Assembly: GCF_011075055.1 (NCBI RefSeq)
Contig: NC_058144.1
Span: 17,165,807 to 17,229,806, forward strand
DNA from: Mangifera indica
Taxonomy: Eukaryota; Streptophyta; Magnoliopsida; Sapindales; Anacardiaceae
DNA length: 64,000 bases
Direction: 5' to 3'
A program made the position numbers and the translations under genes. Shown here piece after piece: positions 21,896 through 34,949 of this stretch (within the stretch, counting starts at the first letter, position 1; every line of letters starts with the position of its first letter). The notes beneath the pieces were generated by a model, which saw only the letters and a list, made by a program, of their open reading frames with translations, was not told the DNA's origin and searched no databases.

Positions 21896-24524
21896 AAAGT
21901 GCTTTTGAAATCTCATATAGTTTTAGCCCTTGAACGATTGCCATATAACTCTCGAAGGTGTGCAAGTATAGATTACGCATCAATTTTCTCATGTTGTTTT
22001 TTAAGATTAAGTTACATGGAAGTCAACATAAGGTATTGAACTTTTATAGAGTCATTAAAATACTTATTAAAAGTATGTTTTTCCTTCCTATATAGCATCA
22101 GGATTAAGCTCAAGGGGCAATGACCCCTCAAAGATATATACCTTCTTCTCCTAATGTAGAATAATTTGAAGATTCTTATATCAATCAATGAAGTTACTTT
22201 TGGTAAGCTATTTTACTTTTCGAGAATTGATTGATACGTTTGGTTTGACATGGTGATTATATGATCTATAATTTATAGATAAAAGAATCAGTAATTTTAT
22301 TTAATTATTAATATTCATTTTATTTGTGGATTTAATAATTAAAATGCTCCCACTGTTTTCCTTAATTTAGTAGCCCTCACTATTGAACTCAAGAAGTTCC
22401 ATTGAACTTTTTAGTGAACCAAGACCCTTCTGCATTAATTCTCTTTTCCCTTTAGGGAACAAGTTTAAATTAATCGAACAGGTAAGTTTCAAATTAATCA
22501 GCAAAAGCCCATGATCTCAAGCTAAGTATTACCCCAACAAATCATGTGACCTCAAATATAACTCTTGGTATCAGTAAGGTGGATACTACATATCTCTTGA
22601 CATTAACAAATGCATTCCCTTCTCATACCTTTAATATACTTTACCTTTGCTTTGGCAAACAAGCAAAATACATTAGTTAAGTCCGACCCAACAAAAACAA
22701 CTCCTAATTGTACACCTAGTAAAAGTGTATCCTTTACTTTGGCGAGCAAGGTTCCAATGAACAGAGGCTTAATTAAGGTGTCATATTGGAAGACACTAAT
22801 TAAATCTTAGACTTAATATTTAAATTGAGGGTTTTATTAATTAGTCTCATCAGATTCTAAGCAGCATGTTAGGTGATATTTGCAAAATAAAACCTACATA
22901 TTCATTCTACAACGTAAAATAAAACTTGTTAACACATAACCATAACTAATGGCAAATCCCTTAAACTAACCTAGGTGAAGCTTCATCTTTGAGTCTTTAT
23001 GCTTGTCCTTTTATCTCTAGTGTTTAATTATTACATGGCTTTGTTTCCTAGTTATAAAATTCAAAGAAAATAAAAAAACCTATTTTAAAAGAAGAAAGGG
23101 GATAAAGGTAGGGCGCGTAGACCCTATTTGGGAATTATAACCCAAAAATGAAAAATAAAATAAAATATAAAACATCTACAAGGTTCTTTGGTTGTGTACT
23201 GGAATTCACCAAAATTCTAGAATGTTGCATGGCTAGAGTTATAACTTGGACAAAACTAGAAAAGCCAAAGGACAATTTCCCACCCAAGGTATATTTTTTT
23301 CCCAAATTCCCCCTTCCCCTCGGTTAACTTAGGAAATCCCATTTAACTAACCATTGACTATTAAAAAAATGGTTTTAGGGGCAAAATTGTTATTTTGTCT
23401 ATAATATTAAAAATAAACTTAAATCTAATTTTATTTTTCCCCCCAAACCCTAAAAACTAACAATTTTCCCCAACCCAAGTTTTCAAAAACAATATTTTCC
23501 CTTTAGGGTTTCCAAACTTTCGGATTAAATTTTTTGGCAACGACCGGCAATCTTCATCGATGTTTCTTCCTCCTCAGTGTCTTTTCTTTCTAATCGTGCA
23601 ATGTTTTCCCTTTCTAGGCATCGTTGTCGATGAAGATGTCACACAGCGCTAGAAGATGTATGGTCAGAAGGAAGAGCTATCAGAGAGGGAAAGTGGGTGC
23701 TTGGAGATCATCGGTTGTCGTCGTTAAAAAAATTGGATCTGAAGGTTTGGAAACCCTAGGGGAAAATGCAGTTTTTAAAAACTTGGGTTAAGGGGAAATT
23801 GTTAATTTTTAGGGTTTGGGGGGGAAATGATATGACTAACGAACTCAATTAATTTTAACGATCCATGGGTAGGTAACTATGATTTTTAAAGTTAACGGGG
23901 GGAATTTGAAAAAAAATCATACCTTGGGTGGGAAATAGTTCTTTGGCTAACTAGAAAAACCATTGTGGCCAACCTTAAGGATAGATCATGGCTGGACAAA
24001 AATTGGTCCAACCATGCAAAGCACCAAGAAAGAGGCATGGCTAGACAAAACATTTGTCCAACCATGCCACACATATGGTGTCAAGGCACCATGAAACAAT
24101 CACGACTCATCATGCTTTAATCTCTAGTTACAGCTTTTTAGGTTTTCTAGTAATAAAAATCCAAAAAACCTCCCAATTTTTAGCGAGCCAATCACTAAGG
24201 TGAGTGAATACGACACATAAATTGTACTCACTTTGGTTGTAACCTTTGGATCATGCAATCAATAGGATTAGAAGGCAATTTTGTGCAATAGCGCAAAACT
24301 TGTAATATTCAACCAACAATTAAACCTGTATATGTCAATAAAACTCAAACAAAATCCTAGGAATCATAACTCGATAATTTAACACAATTTATGTTACATG
24401 TGATACTCAATAAATCATGTGACAACATGATTGCAAATTATCTTTACCAATTTTAACAGTATTTGATTAATCGATTACATACAATTAACATATAAAATTA
24501 ATCAAAATAACATATGTTACACGA
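21896..24524 (-). pseudogene. Leader and first part of gag of copia element A
   Basis: About 21896-22200 is the start of a gag that resumes at 3183 beyond nested element B; 22200-24524 is leader, interrupted by a MITE (23263-23948). It matches the same parts of B (18780-20460) and of C in reverse (27628-29210). The leader holds imperfect inverted repeats of the form CATGGCTGGAC...GTCCAACCATG (about 23985-24070). There is no long ORF. Confidence 0.8.
23263..23948. mobile_element. Mutator-like MITE, 686 bp, 9-bp target duplication
   Basis: Ends AGCCAAAGGACAATTTCCCA and TGGGAAATAGTTCTTTGGCT are inverted copies. They are flanked by AACTAGAAA at 23254-23262 and 23949-23957. Arms match the copies at 16808 and 36187; the core (about 23510-23760) differs. 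Inner arm edges again show TTTAGGGTTT and AAACCCTAGGG. Confidence 0.95.
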
Positions 24525-24538
24525 TGGCTTTGATACCA
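24525..24538 (-). promoter_or_regulatory. Primer binding site of copia element A
   Basis: On the minus strand TGGTATCAAAGCCA, one substitution from the initiator Met-tRNA complement TGGTATCAGAGCC, immediately inside the LTR. Confidence 0.8.
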
Positions 24539-24539
24539 C

Positions 24540-25834
24540 TAAAAGGTTTTTAAGGCATTGATAACTAGCAATGCAACAAAATTTAAAAATTTAAAAATCA
24601 TATAATCCTGAAAACCTTGACCAGGATACCCATTTCAAATATACCTTCGTGAAGATGCAAAATGCTTATACGATGTTTTAAGTTTATACTTGTGTAGTTG
24701 TGCCATGTATTAGCCTTACACAGTTGGACCAAAAAGGTGGTCCAACCATGCCATGCATCTTAATTTTGTATAGTGCCAAATGACAATGTACACAACAAGT
24801 CGAACTTGGTAAAAGCATGATCAATTAGATTCTTTCTCCCTAAATGCCAGGATTGTCATCAAACAATACTTATTTCTAGGTTTGTATTAACCTTTATATA
24901 CATGCGTGACCTATATGCTCTCTATTGAACTAATAGTGTCTGAATTTGAGTTAAATTCATATACAGACCAAGATTAGCCTCTAGCAAAACGTTATGGCCA
25001 CCAAATGATAGAGTGTTAGTAAACATCTCTTAACCTTTTACAACATCATAATTACGTACAATTCAACCACTTTGTCTCAAGGTGGCAATATAGAAGTGTG
25101 TTTATCTCAATAGTTATTCAGTATGAATTGACACACATTAATGACCTACACAAATTAGGCTACAACCTTATTCCATTGTGGCCACAAATTCAAACAGTCA
25201 TAAATGTCATTCAATATTCTCATATGAGATATCTTTTCTTGTGCTCGAAAATGACAAATCCTTTATTGATTAACCATAGTCTTCATATATCTCACGATAT
25301 GATTGTTGACTACCTTTATGATACCTTAGTTATGATAGTACGTTGGATAGTGTCAAACCGTACTAATCCTTACATGAGATAGTTTGATGATCTCAAGTCA
25401 TAGGATCATATGCACCCATGGTTTCAAAGGATTTATTTCATAGTACTGGAGTAATCATCCATACGGATAACTTCTAGTGGGGTCAGTCTAATGAATATGT
25501 CTACACCATGTATCCATGTGTTACACCATTCTAGACACATGAGAATTTTTTTATACTTTGATAATCTTATCATCATTAATGTGCCCTTGTTCATTGTAAT
25601 GTTAAAATTATGGATGTTTCTAGAATGACCACTTAATGTGTGCATAGGATTCTCATGATCAGTTGTCTAATCCCCTCATCATAATTCTATCATTCTAAAG
25701 GCATGTTATTCGCACAATCATATAAAAAGATACATATATGAATTGAATAAAAATTAATCCTTTATAAATTAATAAATGTAAAATTATAATTACAAATGCC
25801 AAATTAGGTTGGCTTTAGGATACTTACCCTAGTA
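24540..25834 (-). repeat. 5' LTR of copia element A
   Basis: Same LTR family as 3184-5073. The right edge (minus TACTAGGGTAAGTATCC) corresponds to the LTR start; the left edge abuts the primer site. Confidence 0.85.
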
Positions 25835-25874
25835 ATCTCTTACTAGCACTATAGCTAATCGATCCTATATGTAA
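25835..25874 (-). other. Fragment of a further copia 3' internal end
   Basis: Resembles 5074-5135: on plus, CTATAGCTAATCGATCCTAT against CTATAGTTAATCAGTCATGT. This LTR therefore also follows an internal 3' end, implying one more element upstream on the minus strand, cut off by the plus-strand LTR at 25875. The same fragment recurs at about 46681-46710. Confidence 0.6.
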
Positions 25875-27613
25875 TGTCTTAGGGTAGTTTCCCAGAGCCA
25901 ATTGAGTTAGCATCTGTAATTGTAATTTTATAATCATAATTAATAAAGGATTAATTTTTATTCAATTCTTATGTGTATCCTTTTATATGATTGTGCGAAT
26001 AACATGCCTTTAGAATGATTGAATTATGACAAGGGGATCAGATGACTGATTATGAGAACCTTATGTACATATTAACTGGTCATTCTAGAAATGTTTACAA
26101 TCTTGACATTAAAATGAACGAGGGCACATGTAATGATGATAGGATTATCATAGTATTGAAAAGTGGCGATAGTTTTTAGTGTTGAAGTTATTTATAGATA
26201 ACTTGGTCCAACACATAAGTGTATGTTGTAGACGTATTTATCAGATTGACTCTACTAGAGAATACTCATATGGATGGTTGCTCTAGTATCTATAAGATAA
26301 ATCCTTTAAACACTACAGGTACATATGATTCTATGACTTAAGGTTGCCAGATCGTCTCATGTCAAGATCAGTATAGTTTAACACTATCAAAAGTATCACC
26401 ATAACTGGGGTATCATAAAGGTAGTGTATGACCATATCATGAGATACGGAGAATATGGTTTATCAATAAAGGATTCGTTAATTCAGAGCATAGGAGATGA
26501 TATCTCATATGAGAATACTAAATAACATTCATGATTGCTTAAATCTGTGGCCACAATGGGATAAGTTTTTAACCTAATTTGTGTAAGTCATTAATATGGA
26601 TCAGTGCATAGCGAGAAACTACTATAATAGACACATTTCTATGTGTTAACCGCAAGAGATATTTGTTGATGAAATGATTGAATTGCACATAACTAAGATG
26701 TTGCAAAAGTTTAAAAGATCCATTAACAATTTGTGGTTTTAGTGGCCACAAGACTTTGCTAGACGTTATCTTGGTCTATGTCTAAATTTGATCTGAATTC
26801 AAATAATACCCATTTTATGAAAAGTTTATAGGTCACACACATATAGAGGTTGATATGAACCTAGAGGTAAGGATCATTTAATGACAATTCTAGTGTTTAG
26901 GGAAAGAAAGAAAGAAATAAGTAGACCAGGTTTGCTCGTTGGGTTGAAAGATTTGGTTTGACCATACTTTTACTGAGGTACACAACAACGTGTACTTGGT
27001 GGCATTGATATTGGCCATGCATAACATGGCATAGTTACACCATGCCTCATGGAAGCATGGCATGATTGGACACGTAATGTCCAAGCTATGACTACTTTAA
27101 GGAAATACATGGGAGGCACACTTGTGTGCCACCCATGCATGTCACTTTAACATATGTAAAGTTAGAACCCAAATTAAATTAGGATTCATATGTACTCATA
27201 TTTATATTTTGATTTATTCACGTCAAAATTCAATTTTAATGCATAATACATATATAGATTCATAAAACCCTAGCCACTGGGTTCTCTAAAATTTCTCTCT
27301 TCCTGTGAAAGTGTTATTGTCTAGCACATGGGCTTAGCAGCCTTCTTCCTGGACAACCTCTTGTGTTCATGCTCTATGTGGATACCAAGGCATCACCTCA
27401 TAAGGGTTGGATAACATTCATTTCTTTGCCACATGAATATTTGAAGGAGCCACCAACACAAGTATAAACCCTAAAACACTCTATAGATGTTTTATATGTT
27501 CATGCTAAATATGTTTTAAAATGAGTATCCTAGTCAAAGTTTTAGGAATGTATGACTTTATGAAAATTTTAATTCTACTGTGCTATTGGTTATTGGCACC
27601 CTAAAACCCTACA
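25875..27613 (+). repeat. 5' LTR of copia element C
   Basis: Starts TGTCTTAGGGTAG and ends CCTACA directly before the primer site. Collinear, inverted, with 24540-25834 and 3184-5073. Confidence 0.88.
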
Positions 27614-27614
27614 G

Positions 27615-27626
27615 TGGTATCAGAGC
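27615..27626 (+). promoter_or_regulatory. Primer binding site of copia element C
   Basis: TGGTATCAGAGC followed by CACC, the initiator Met-tRNA type, one base after the LTR end. Confidence 0.9.
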
Positions 27627-27627
27627 C

Positions 27628-29040
27628 ACCGTTTAGGCATATTTTCTTGAAAATTATACTTGCTTGTTTTGATTATTTTACCTGTTATTAGATGTAATCG
27701 AATTTATCAAAACCCTAAATTGGTAAAGATGATTTGCAATCATGTTACAACATGATTTATAGAGTTTCATGAATAACGTAAACCTGTGTTAAATTATTGA
27801 GTGACATTTTTTTATTGTTTTGTTTGAGTTTGTTATTTTTGCATGCTGTATTTTGGTTCAAAGTTGTTTCTGCTGATGTAAGCACAATTTACGTGTCGTA
27901 TTTCCTTACCTCGATGGAGGCTTATCGAGAACAAGATTTTTCTAGATTTCTCATCACTGGAAAATCCAAAAAACCTATCTAAAAAACTATTGTGAATGAA
28001 GGTGTCATTTGTAGGGACCTTGTATCAAAGGAGGTGTCACAGTTGGACTTTGATCCAGCCATGACATATCACTTGGTGTTTGGCACTTTAAGTGTCACGG
28101 CTGGACCATTTTCAAATTGGTCCAATTGTGGCACATGAAGAACACTAAAAAGTGTCATAGTTAAACCATTCTCTAATTTGGTATAGCCATGACATGTCAT
28201 GGCTGGTAGCCCTTAATGGTGTCACGATTAGAGCAATATTCATGTTAGTCCAATCATGAGACAATGATATGTCACAGCTGGATTGTTTTTCATATTGGTC
28301 CAATCGTGCTTAAGTTGTGTGCTAGCCATATATCTTTTTGGAATTTTGTTAAATTCTAGAATCACGATTAGATGTTCGCTTGCACGTTCAACAAAGTTGA
28401 AAATTATAGTTTGGTCCTGTTTTGTTGAATTTTGGCCAAATTAAAATTTTCTTAAGCTTTAGCAATGAATAATAACTTTACAAAACTTTAGGGACCAAAA
28501 TTTAATTTTACATTAGCTAAGTAATAATTAAAATTTAATTTTAATTAGATGTATATGTGTGAATGTATGTATGCATAGTGCCCAGCATGCAGCAAGGAGA
28601 TATGTAATATCCACCTTACTGACATCGAGGCATGAGTAGGGAATACAAAGTGAAGGTAAAGTATATTAGAGGCATGAGTAGGGAATGCATTTTTCGATGC
28701 AAAAAGATATGTAGTATCCATCATACTAACATCAAGAGTCATATTTGAGGTCACATGATTTGTTGGAGTACAACCTATCTTGAGATCATAGGCTTTTGTT
28801 AATTAATTTGAAAATTTTCTGTTCAATTAATTTGAACTTGTTCGCCAAAACGAAAGGGAGAATTAATGCAATAAGATCTTGGTCCATTAGAAAGTTCACT
28901 GGAACTTTCTAAGTATGATAGTATGGGTTATTGGCTTAAGGAAAATAGTGAGCGCATTTTAATTAATTAAAATAAATATTAATTAAGAATAAAATTACTA
29001 ATTCATTTATTTGTAAATTATAGATCAAATAGTCACCATG
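27628..29040 (+). other. Long non-coding leader of copia C with repeated inverted motifs
   Basis: About 1.4 kb between primer site and gag. At about 28020-28330 a motif of the type GTCACRGCTGGAC...TTGGTCCAATYGTG repeats several times. Each copy is an imperfect inverted repeat around a short AT-rich centre. Corresponding segments lie in the leaders of A and B. An LTR transcript would contain these hairpins; a packaging or translation role is only a guess. Confidence 0.7.
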
Positions 29041-29790
29041 TCAAACCCAATGTATTGATCAATTCTCGAAAAGAAAAATAGGTTTATTAGAAGGAATTTC
29101 CTTGATTGGTACAAAAATCTTCAGATTATCCAACGTCAGGAAAAGAGGTTATACATCCTTAAAGGATTGTTGCCTCATGAGCCTAGTTTTCATGAGGTGT
29201 CAAGTGCACTATTTAATTACAAACTCTCTAAGAGAGGACAAGTTGGCCCTCATATGGTTAAGATGATTGACTACATTAAACGATTGATAAGTTTGAGCTT
29301 TATCATGGATAATAAGTTTGTCATTGACCTGATGTTGAAATCCCTCCTTAAATCATAGGCTAATTTCATCATGAACTTTAACCTATACGAAAAGGAGAAA
29401 ACCTTGAAGAGTTTTCGTAAACAAGCTGGACAAAAGGTATGAAAGGTAGCTTCGACTAATGTGCTTGTAGTTGAAGCCCACACATTTAGATCTAAGGCTA
29501 AAGGCAAAGACAAAGGCAAAGCCAAGGCTAAGCATAAGCTGAAAGTGAAGAAGCAACAAGATATTGTTACTCAGCCAATAAATAGTGTGGGAAAAGGAAA
29601 GGTTGTCTACTTCTATTGTGGCAAAACTGGTCACTGGAGGAGACATTGCAAGCGCTTCTTAAATAACAAGAAGAAAAAGGCAACTGAAGCCTTTACTTCA
29701 TGTATGTTTGTCATTAAGATAAACTATTCACCTTGTTTAACCTCGGTTGTAGACATAGGATGCGGTTCTCATATTTCTTCAAATATATAG
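29041..29790 (+). pseudogene. Ty1/copia gag of element C, through zinc knuckle and protease start
   Basis: The gag domain is at about 29167-29400 (MVKMIDYIKRL, NKFVIDLMLKSLLKS), with stops at about 29056 and 29356. A basic linker (about 29490-29560) leads to a zinc knuckle at about 29610-29655, YFYCGKTGHWRRHC, whose first Cys is replaced by Tyr. The protease active site follows as VVDIGCGSHIS, where copia elements usually have D-S/T-G; here it is DIG. Several key residues are lost. Confidence 0.85.
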
Positions 29791-32540
29791 GGACTACGAC
29801 ATAGTAGATTTTTCACCAAAAGGGTAGTTAACCTATATGGTTGAAATGAAGCATGTGTTATTGTATTAGCCTTAAAAGTTTATTATGTTAGGTTGCCCAT
29901 TGGGCTAGTTTTAGAACTAGTTAATTGTTATTATATTTTGTCTATTTCTAGAAACTTAGTTTCTATATCTATTTTAGACAAAGAAAGATATTCATTTTTT
30001 ATTGCTAGTTGTACTTTAACCATTACTTAAATAATATTCTCTATGGAATAGTTGCATTGCATAACAGTTCATATATTCTAAAACTAGATAATGAAAATTT
30101 TAATGTGCAAAGTAATAAATGATTAAAATTGAATGATTTGAATACCACATATCTATGGCATTATAGACTAAGCTACATAGGACCAAAATGTATATCAAGA
30201 CTTCTTGAACAAAAAGGCTTGTAATTATTTAATGTCTAGTCTTACGATGAATGTGAATTATACCTATTAAGTAAGATAACTAAAGCACCCTTCACAAGAC
30301 ATAGTGTAAGGGCGACTGAACTGTTCGTGATCATTCACAGTGATATGTGTGGGCCTATGACAGTGCAAAAAGATATGAGAAACCTATTTTGTCACATTTA
30401 CTGATGAGTTTATTAGATATGGCTATATTTTTTCATGAAACACAAGTCTAAATGCTTTAACAAATTCAAAGGATTCAAGAATCAGGTAGAAAAGTAACTT
30501 AAGAAACAAATTAAAATCCTTCGTAGTGATCGTGAAGGTGATAATGCTTTTACCACTTAGAGGGGCAAAAGTCTTTATTGCTTGCATTAGAATGTTCTTT
30601 GAGAAGGAATTCATTCTTAAAGGTAGAGCTCAAAGAAGTTCCTATTCCATAAGATACCATAGATATTAGATAAGATGATATGTTATCATAGATGGATGAT
30701 CACGATGAGAAAGTTCCTCCATCCTGAGAGGAACAACCTCAGAGCATACAAGAGCTATGTAGGTCTATACGAATACATCACGAGCCATAAAGATTTGGTT
30801 TTCTTATGACTTAGCATGGCAATGTACTAGTCATCTATGATGATGAGCCAAAAACTTACGATAATGTTTTCTTTAGTCTAGATTTTGAGAAATGGTTAGA
30901 CATTATGAAATCTAAAATAGACTCTATATACTAGAACCAAGTATAGACTCTGGTGGATACACCTAAAAGGATAAAACCAGTAAGGTGCAAATGGTTTTTC
31001 AAAAGGAAAACTGACATAGAAAGGAACGTGCATACCTATCAAGCATAATTGGCTGCTAAAGGTTTCACTAAAAAATTATGGCATTGACTATGATGAAACA
31101 TTTTTTTCAGTTGTTATGCTTAAATCTATTAGGATTATGCTTGTTACAGTTGCATACTATGATTATGAAATCTTTCAAATGGATGTCAAGACTGTCTTCC
31201 TAAATGATAACCTTGTAAAAGACATCTGTATAACATAGCCCAATGGTTTCATTCTTGCTAGACAAGTAGATAAATTATATAAGCTGTAAAAGTCCATTTA
31301 TAAGCTTAAACAAGCTTTAAAAAGTTAGAATATTTATTTTGATAAAACTGTTCATTTGTTTGGTTTCATAAAAAACAAAGATGAGTCATGTATGTATAAG
31401 AAAGCCAGTGGGAATGTGATTGCATTTCTAGTATTGTATATTAATGATATCTTGATTATTAGAATTGATGTATCAAACATGCAATTGATAAAGGCTTAGT
31501 TATCTAAGTGCTTCTCTATGAAAGACTTAGGAGAAGTAGCCTACATTCCTGGGATTAAAATTTACCTAAATAAAGAGCGTAAACTATTGGGCCTAAGTCA
31601 AAGAATTTACATAGATATAAAGTTGACGAGGTTTTTTATGAAGGAATCCAAGAAAGGATTTCTACCCATATCTTATGGTATGTATCTTTTGAAAGAGATG
31701 TGTCCATTTTCACAATCTGAAAGAGATATGATGTGTAAGATCTCATATGTTTTGGCTATAAGATCAATTATGTATGTCATGCTACAGAGAGATTTCTTTT
31801 TATGAATTATTCACATCTATTGAATTTCAAATAAGTTCTATCTTATTCAGACCAATAAATAGAGTCGAAGTTATAGTTAAGGCTACTATGGGAACTCCGA
31901 CCAAGTAGGGTAATGAATGTCTTCCCCGATCTGTTATGTATGCCATGCTATGTATAAGAGTTGATGTTTCATATGTCTTGAGTGTCTGTAATAGATATCA
32001 ATCTAATCCAAGCGAAAAACACTAGATGATTGTCAATAACATCCTAAAGTACCTAAGAAGGACTAAGGATGCATTCTTGGTTTATAGAGAAGAGTCTAAA
32101 CTCACTATTAGAGGCTACAGTAATGCCAGTTTCCAAATTGATTAAGACGATTTTAAATCCTAATCAGGGTTTTTGTTTTGTTTGAATAATGGTGTAGTCA
32201 ATTGGAAAAGTTCTAAGAAAAGTATAGTGGTTGATTCTACAATAAAGTCTGAGTATATTGGACTCTCAAAGGTGCCAAAAGAGGTTATATGGATCAATAA
32301 GTTTGTGACAGAACTTAGACTGGTTCTAAGAATTGTTGAGTTGATTGAGATCTATTGCAACAATAATGGAGCAATTACTCAAGCAAAAAAGTTATGGTCT
32401 CATCAAAGGTCAAAACACATATTTAGATGATATCATTTAATTCGAGAGATTATTCAATGAGGTGACATACAATTAGAAAAGATTGATACATATGACACAT
32501 TAGATGACTTGTTAACAAAACCTCTATCACAGTAGAAGTA
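29791..32540 (+). pseudogene. Ty1/copia pol of element C: integrase, RT, RNase H (broken)
   Basis: The GAG-pre-integrase motif LWHYRL is at about 30157, the integrase core start (FTRHSV, HSDMCGPM) at about 30293-30360, and a deletion near 30545 removes most of the rest of integrase. RT runs from about 30870 (LDFEKWLD) to 31600 (MKDLGEVAYIPGIKIYLNKE). RNase H is at about 32173-32430 (VNWKSSKKSIVVDSTIKSEYI). Many stops and frameshifts; a 166-bp insertion interrupts the RT to RNase H connection at 31785-31950. Confidence 0.88.
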
Positions 32541-32604
32541 TGACAGGCATATAATAGAATTGGGCATTAGATACATGACTGATTGGTTATAGTATAATAG
32601 AAGA

Positions 32605-34112
32605 TTATTAGGGCAAGTGCCTTAAAGCAAATAGATTTGACACTCGTAATTGTAATTTATCTCATTAATTAATAAAAGGATTTATTGTTTTTAAGTTCAT
32701 ATGTTTGTCTATTATATGATTTTGTAAATAACATGCCCTTAGAATGATAGAATTATGATGAGAGAATTAGATGATTGATCATGGGAACATTATACACACA
32801 TTAGATGGACATTCTAGAAATGTCTATAATCTTAACATTACAATGACCAAGGGCACATGTAATGGTGATAAGATTATCATAGTGTTGAGTGACCCTACCA
32901 AAAGATAACGATAATTCTCATATGTCGAAGTTGTTTGCTGATGGCTTGGTGTAACATATAGGTGCACGTTGTAGACATATTTATCAAACTAACCCTACTA
33001 AGGATATTCATATGGATGTTGCTCCAGTGTCTATGGAACAATCCTCTGAACACAACAACTGCATGTGATCCTTTGACTTGAGGTTGCTAGACCATCTCAT
33101 TTAAGGATCGTTATGGTTTCACATTATCTAATGTATTTTTGTAATAGGGGTATCATAAAGGTAGTGAAAAGCCATATCTTGAGATACATGGAGGCTATGA
33201 TTGATCAATAAAGGATTTATCACTCCTAAACACCAGACAAGATATCGCACAAATAAATGTTGAAAGTCATTTATGTTTGTTTGAATGTGGCCATAGTGGG
33301 ATGAGGTTATAGCCTAATCTATGTAAGTCATTAAAATGTATCAACTTATATCAAAGAACGACTAAGATAGACAGTGTCTCAGCCTTGAAAAATATCGGTC
33401 GATGAAAGGATTGAATTACACATAACTGTAATATTGTAAAAGCTTATAGAGATGTTCACAAACACTTTATCGTCTGAGTGGCCATGACAATTTGTTAAAG
33501 GCCAATCTTACTTTGCATTTGAATTTAATCCAAATTCAAGCACTACTAGTTCGATAGAAAGTTTATGGGTCATACATATTAAGGGGTTGATACGAACCAA
33601 AAGATAGCGATCATTTGAGAATAATCCTAAGATCATAGAAAAAGAGAAATGTATGGATGTGTTTTGACTAGAATTATTTGGTATGCGTTGTGCCCCATGG
33701 CATCGTGTAAATGCATTGCATGGTTTTAACTAGACCTACTTAGAAGTCCAACCAAGTAAGGCCAAATGGATATGAGTTAACTCATGGGTAAAGTGTTTTA
33801 GTTAAACATGGATTCTTCAAAGTCTTTTTTTGATAGAAAGTTTAGGTTGAGTTGGAATCCTAATTTAATTAGAATTCCTATGCAATAAAACTTTTAATAA
33901 ATTCAAAGTCCTTGTTTGATAGAAAGTTTAGGTTGAGTTAGAATCTTAATTTAAATAAAATTTCTTTTCATTGAAAATTTCAATAAATTAAAATTCAAAG
34001 TTTTAATTTAATAAGAACTTTTGGACAACTTATCACCTAAGTAGTTGGAGTCCTAACTAAAGATTCATGCACACCTTATAAATAAAGGTGTTTAGTCTGA
34101 GTCAATTTTTTG
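32605..34112 (+). repeat. 3' LTR of copia C, first part
   Basis: Aligns to the 5' LTR and to 3184-5073 inverted. It stops at GAGTCAATTTTTTG and resumes after the MULE at 41602 with CAAATTTTTTAACACAACAATC, exactly where the intact family LTR reads GAGTCAAATTTTTTGAACG. Confidence 0.88.
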
Positions 34113-34949
34113 GGAAATTAAATTAATTGCCTAAAACAAAAGGGGCTTAAACGAAATTACCCAAAAGCCTAAGGATTAAGCGAAAATGTCCATTTTTTAT
34201 GAAATTACCAAAATGCCCTTACATATAAAGCAAGAATTTTACATCTTTCTTCCCAAATTTCCCCCGGTGCACTGTTGAAATTTAGAGGAATTCACGGGTT
34301 TCCTATAGGTCTTCCACGATGCTTTGTTTTTTGTCAATGTTTCATGTTTTTCGATGACCAAAAATGACAAAGAAGGTTAATACATCATCCCTAATCTTGT
34401 TTGAATCAATTCATTGTTAGGATTATTGCGATTTGATGAAGATTTTGAGCATTGAATGTTTAGAGTTTCAATTTTAAACAATGCATAAAATGTATTGATT
34501 CTTGATTGTTTTGGTTGAAATTTTTAAGGGTTATTGTGTTATAAAATGTGTATATTTAATTTATGTTGAAATTAGAGGCTAAAATGACAATTTTTAGCCA
34601 AAAAATGCATTAAATTGGCCGGCAATCCATCCCGAAGGACCCTTGGATCCCCTGAGTTGAATTAAATCTCACATGGTTTGGACACAATGCCCATGGGATG
34701 GGGAGGAAATTCACTTGTTCAAAATATTAGAGCCCAAGAGTAGTGGGAGAAATCCACGGCGGGAAGTGTGAAATTTTACATTATCTCAGGGAGTGGCCCG
34801 TGAAACACTAGAATCTGAGGGGTTGGGGAAAATTGACTTTTTTTCAAACTATAACGTCTGTGGGAGATTAGAAAATTGATAAGGGGGCTAAGGAAAACTA
34901 TTGGACCTGCTTGAGAGTACAAAATTTATAAGGATAAATTGATATTTTC

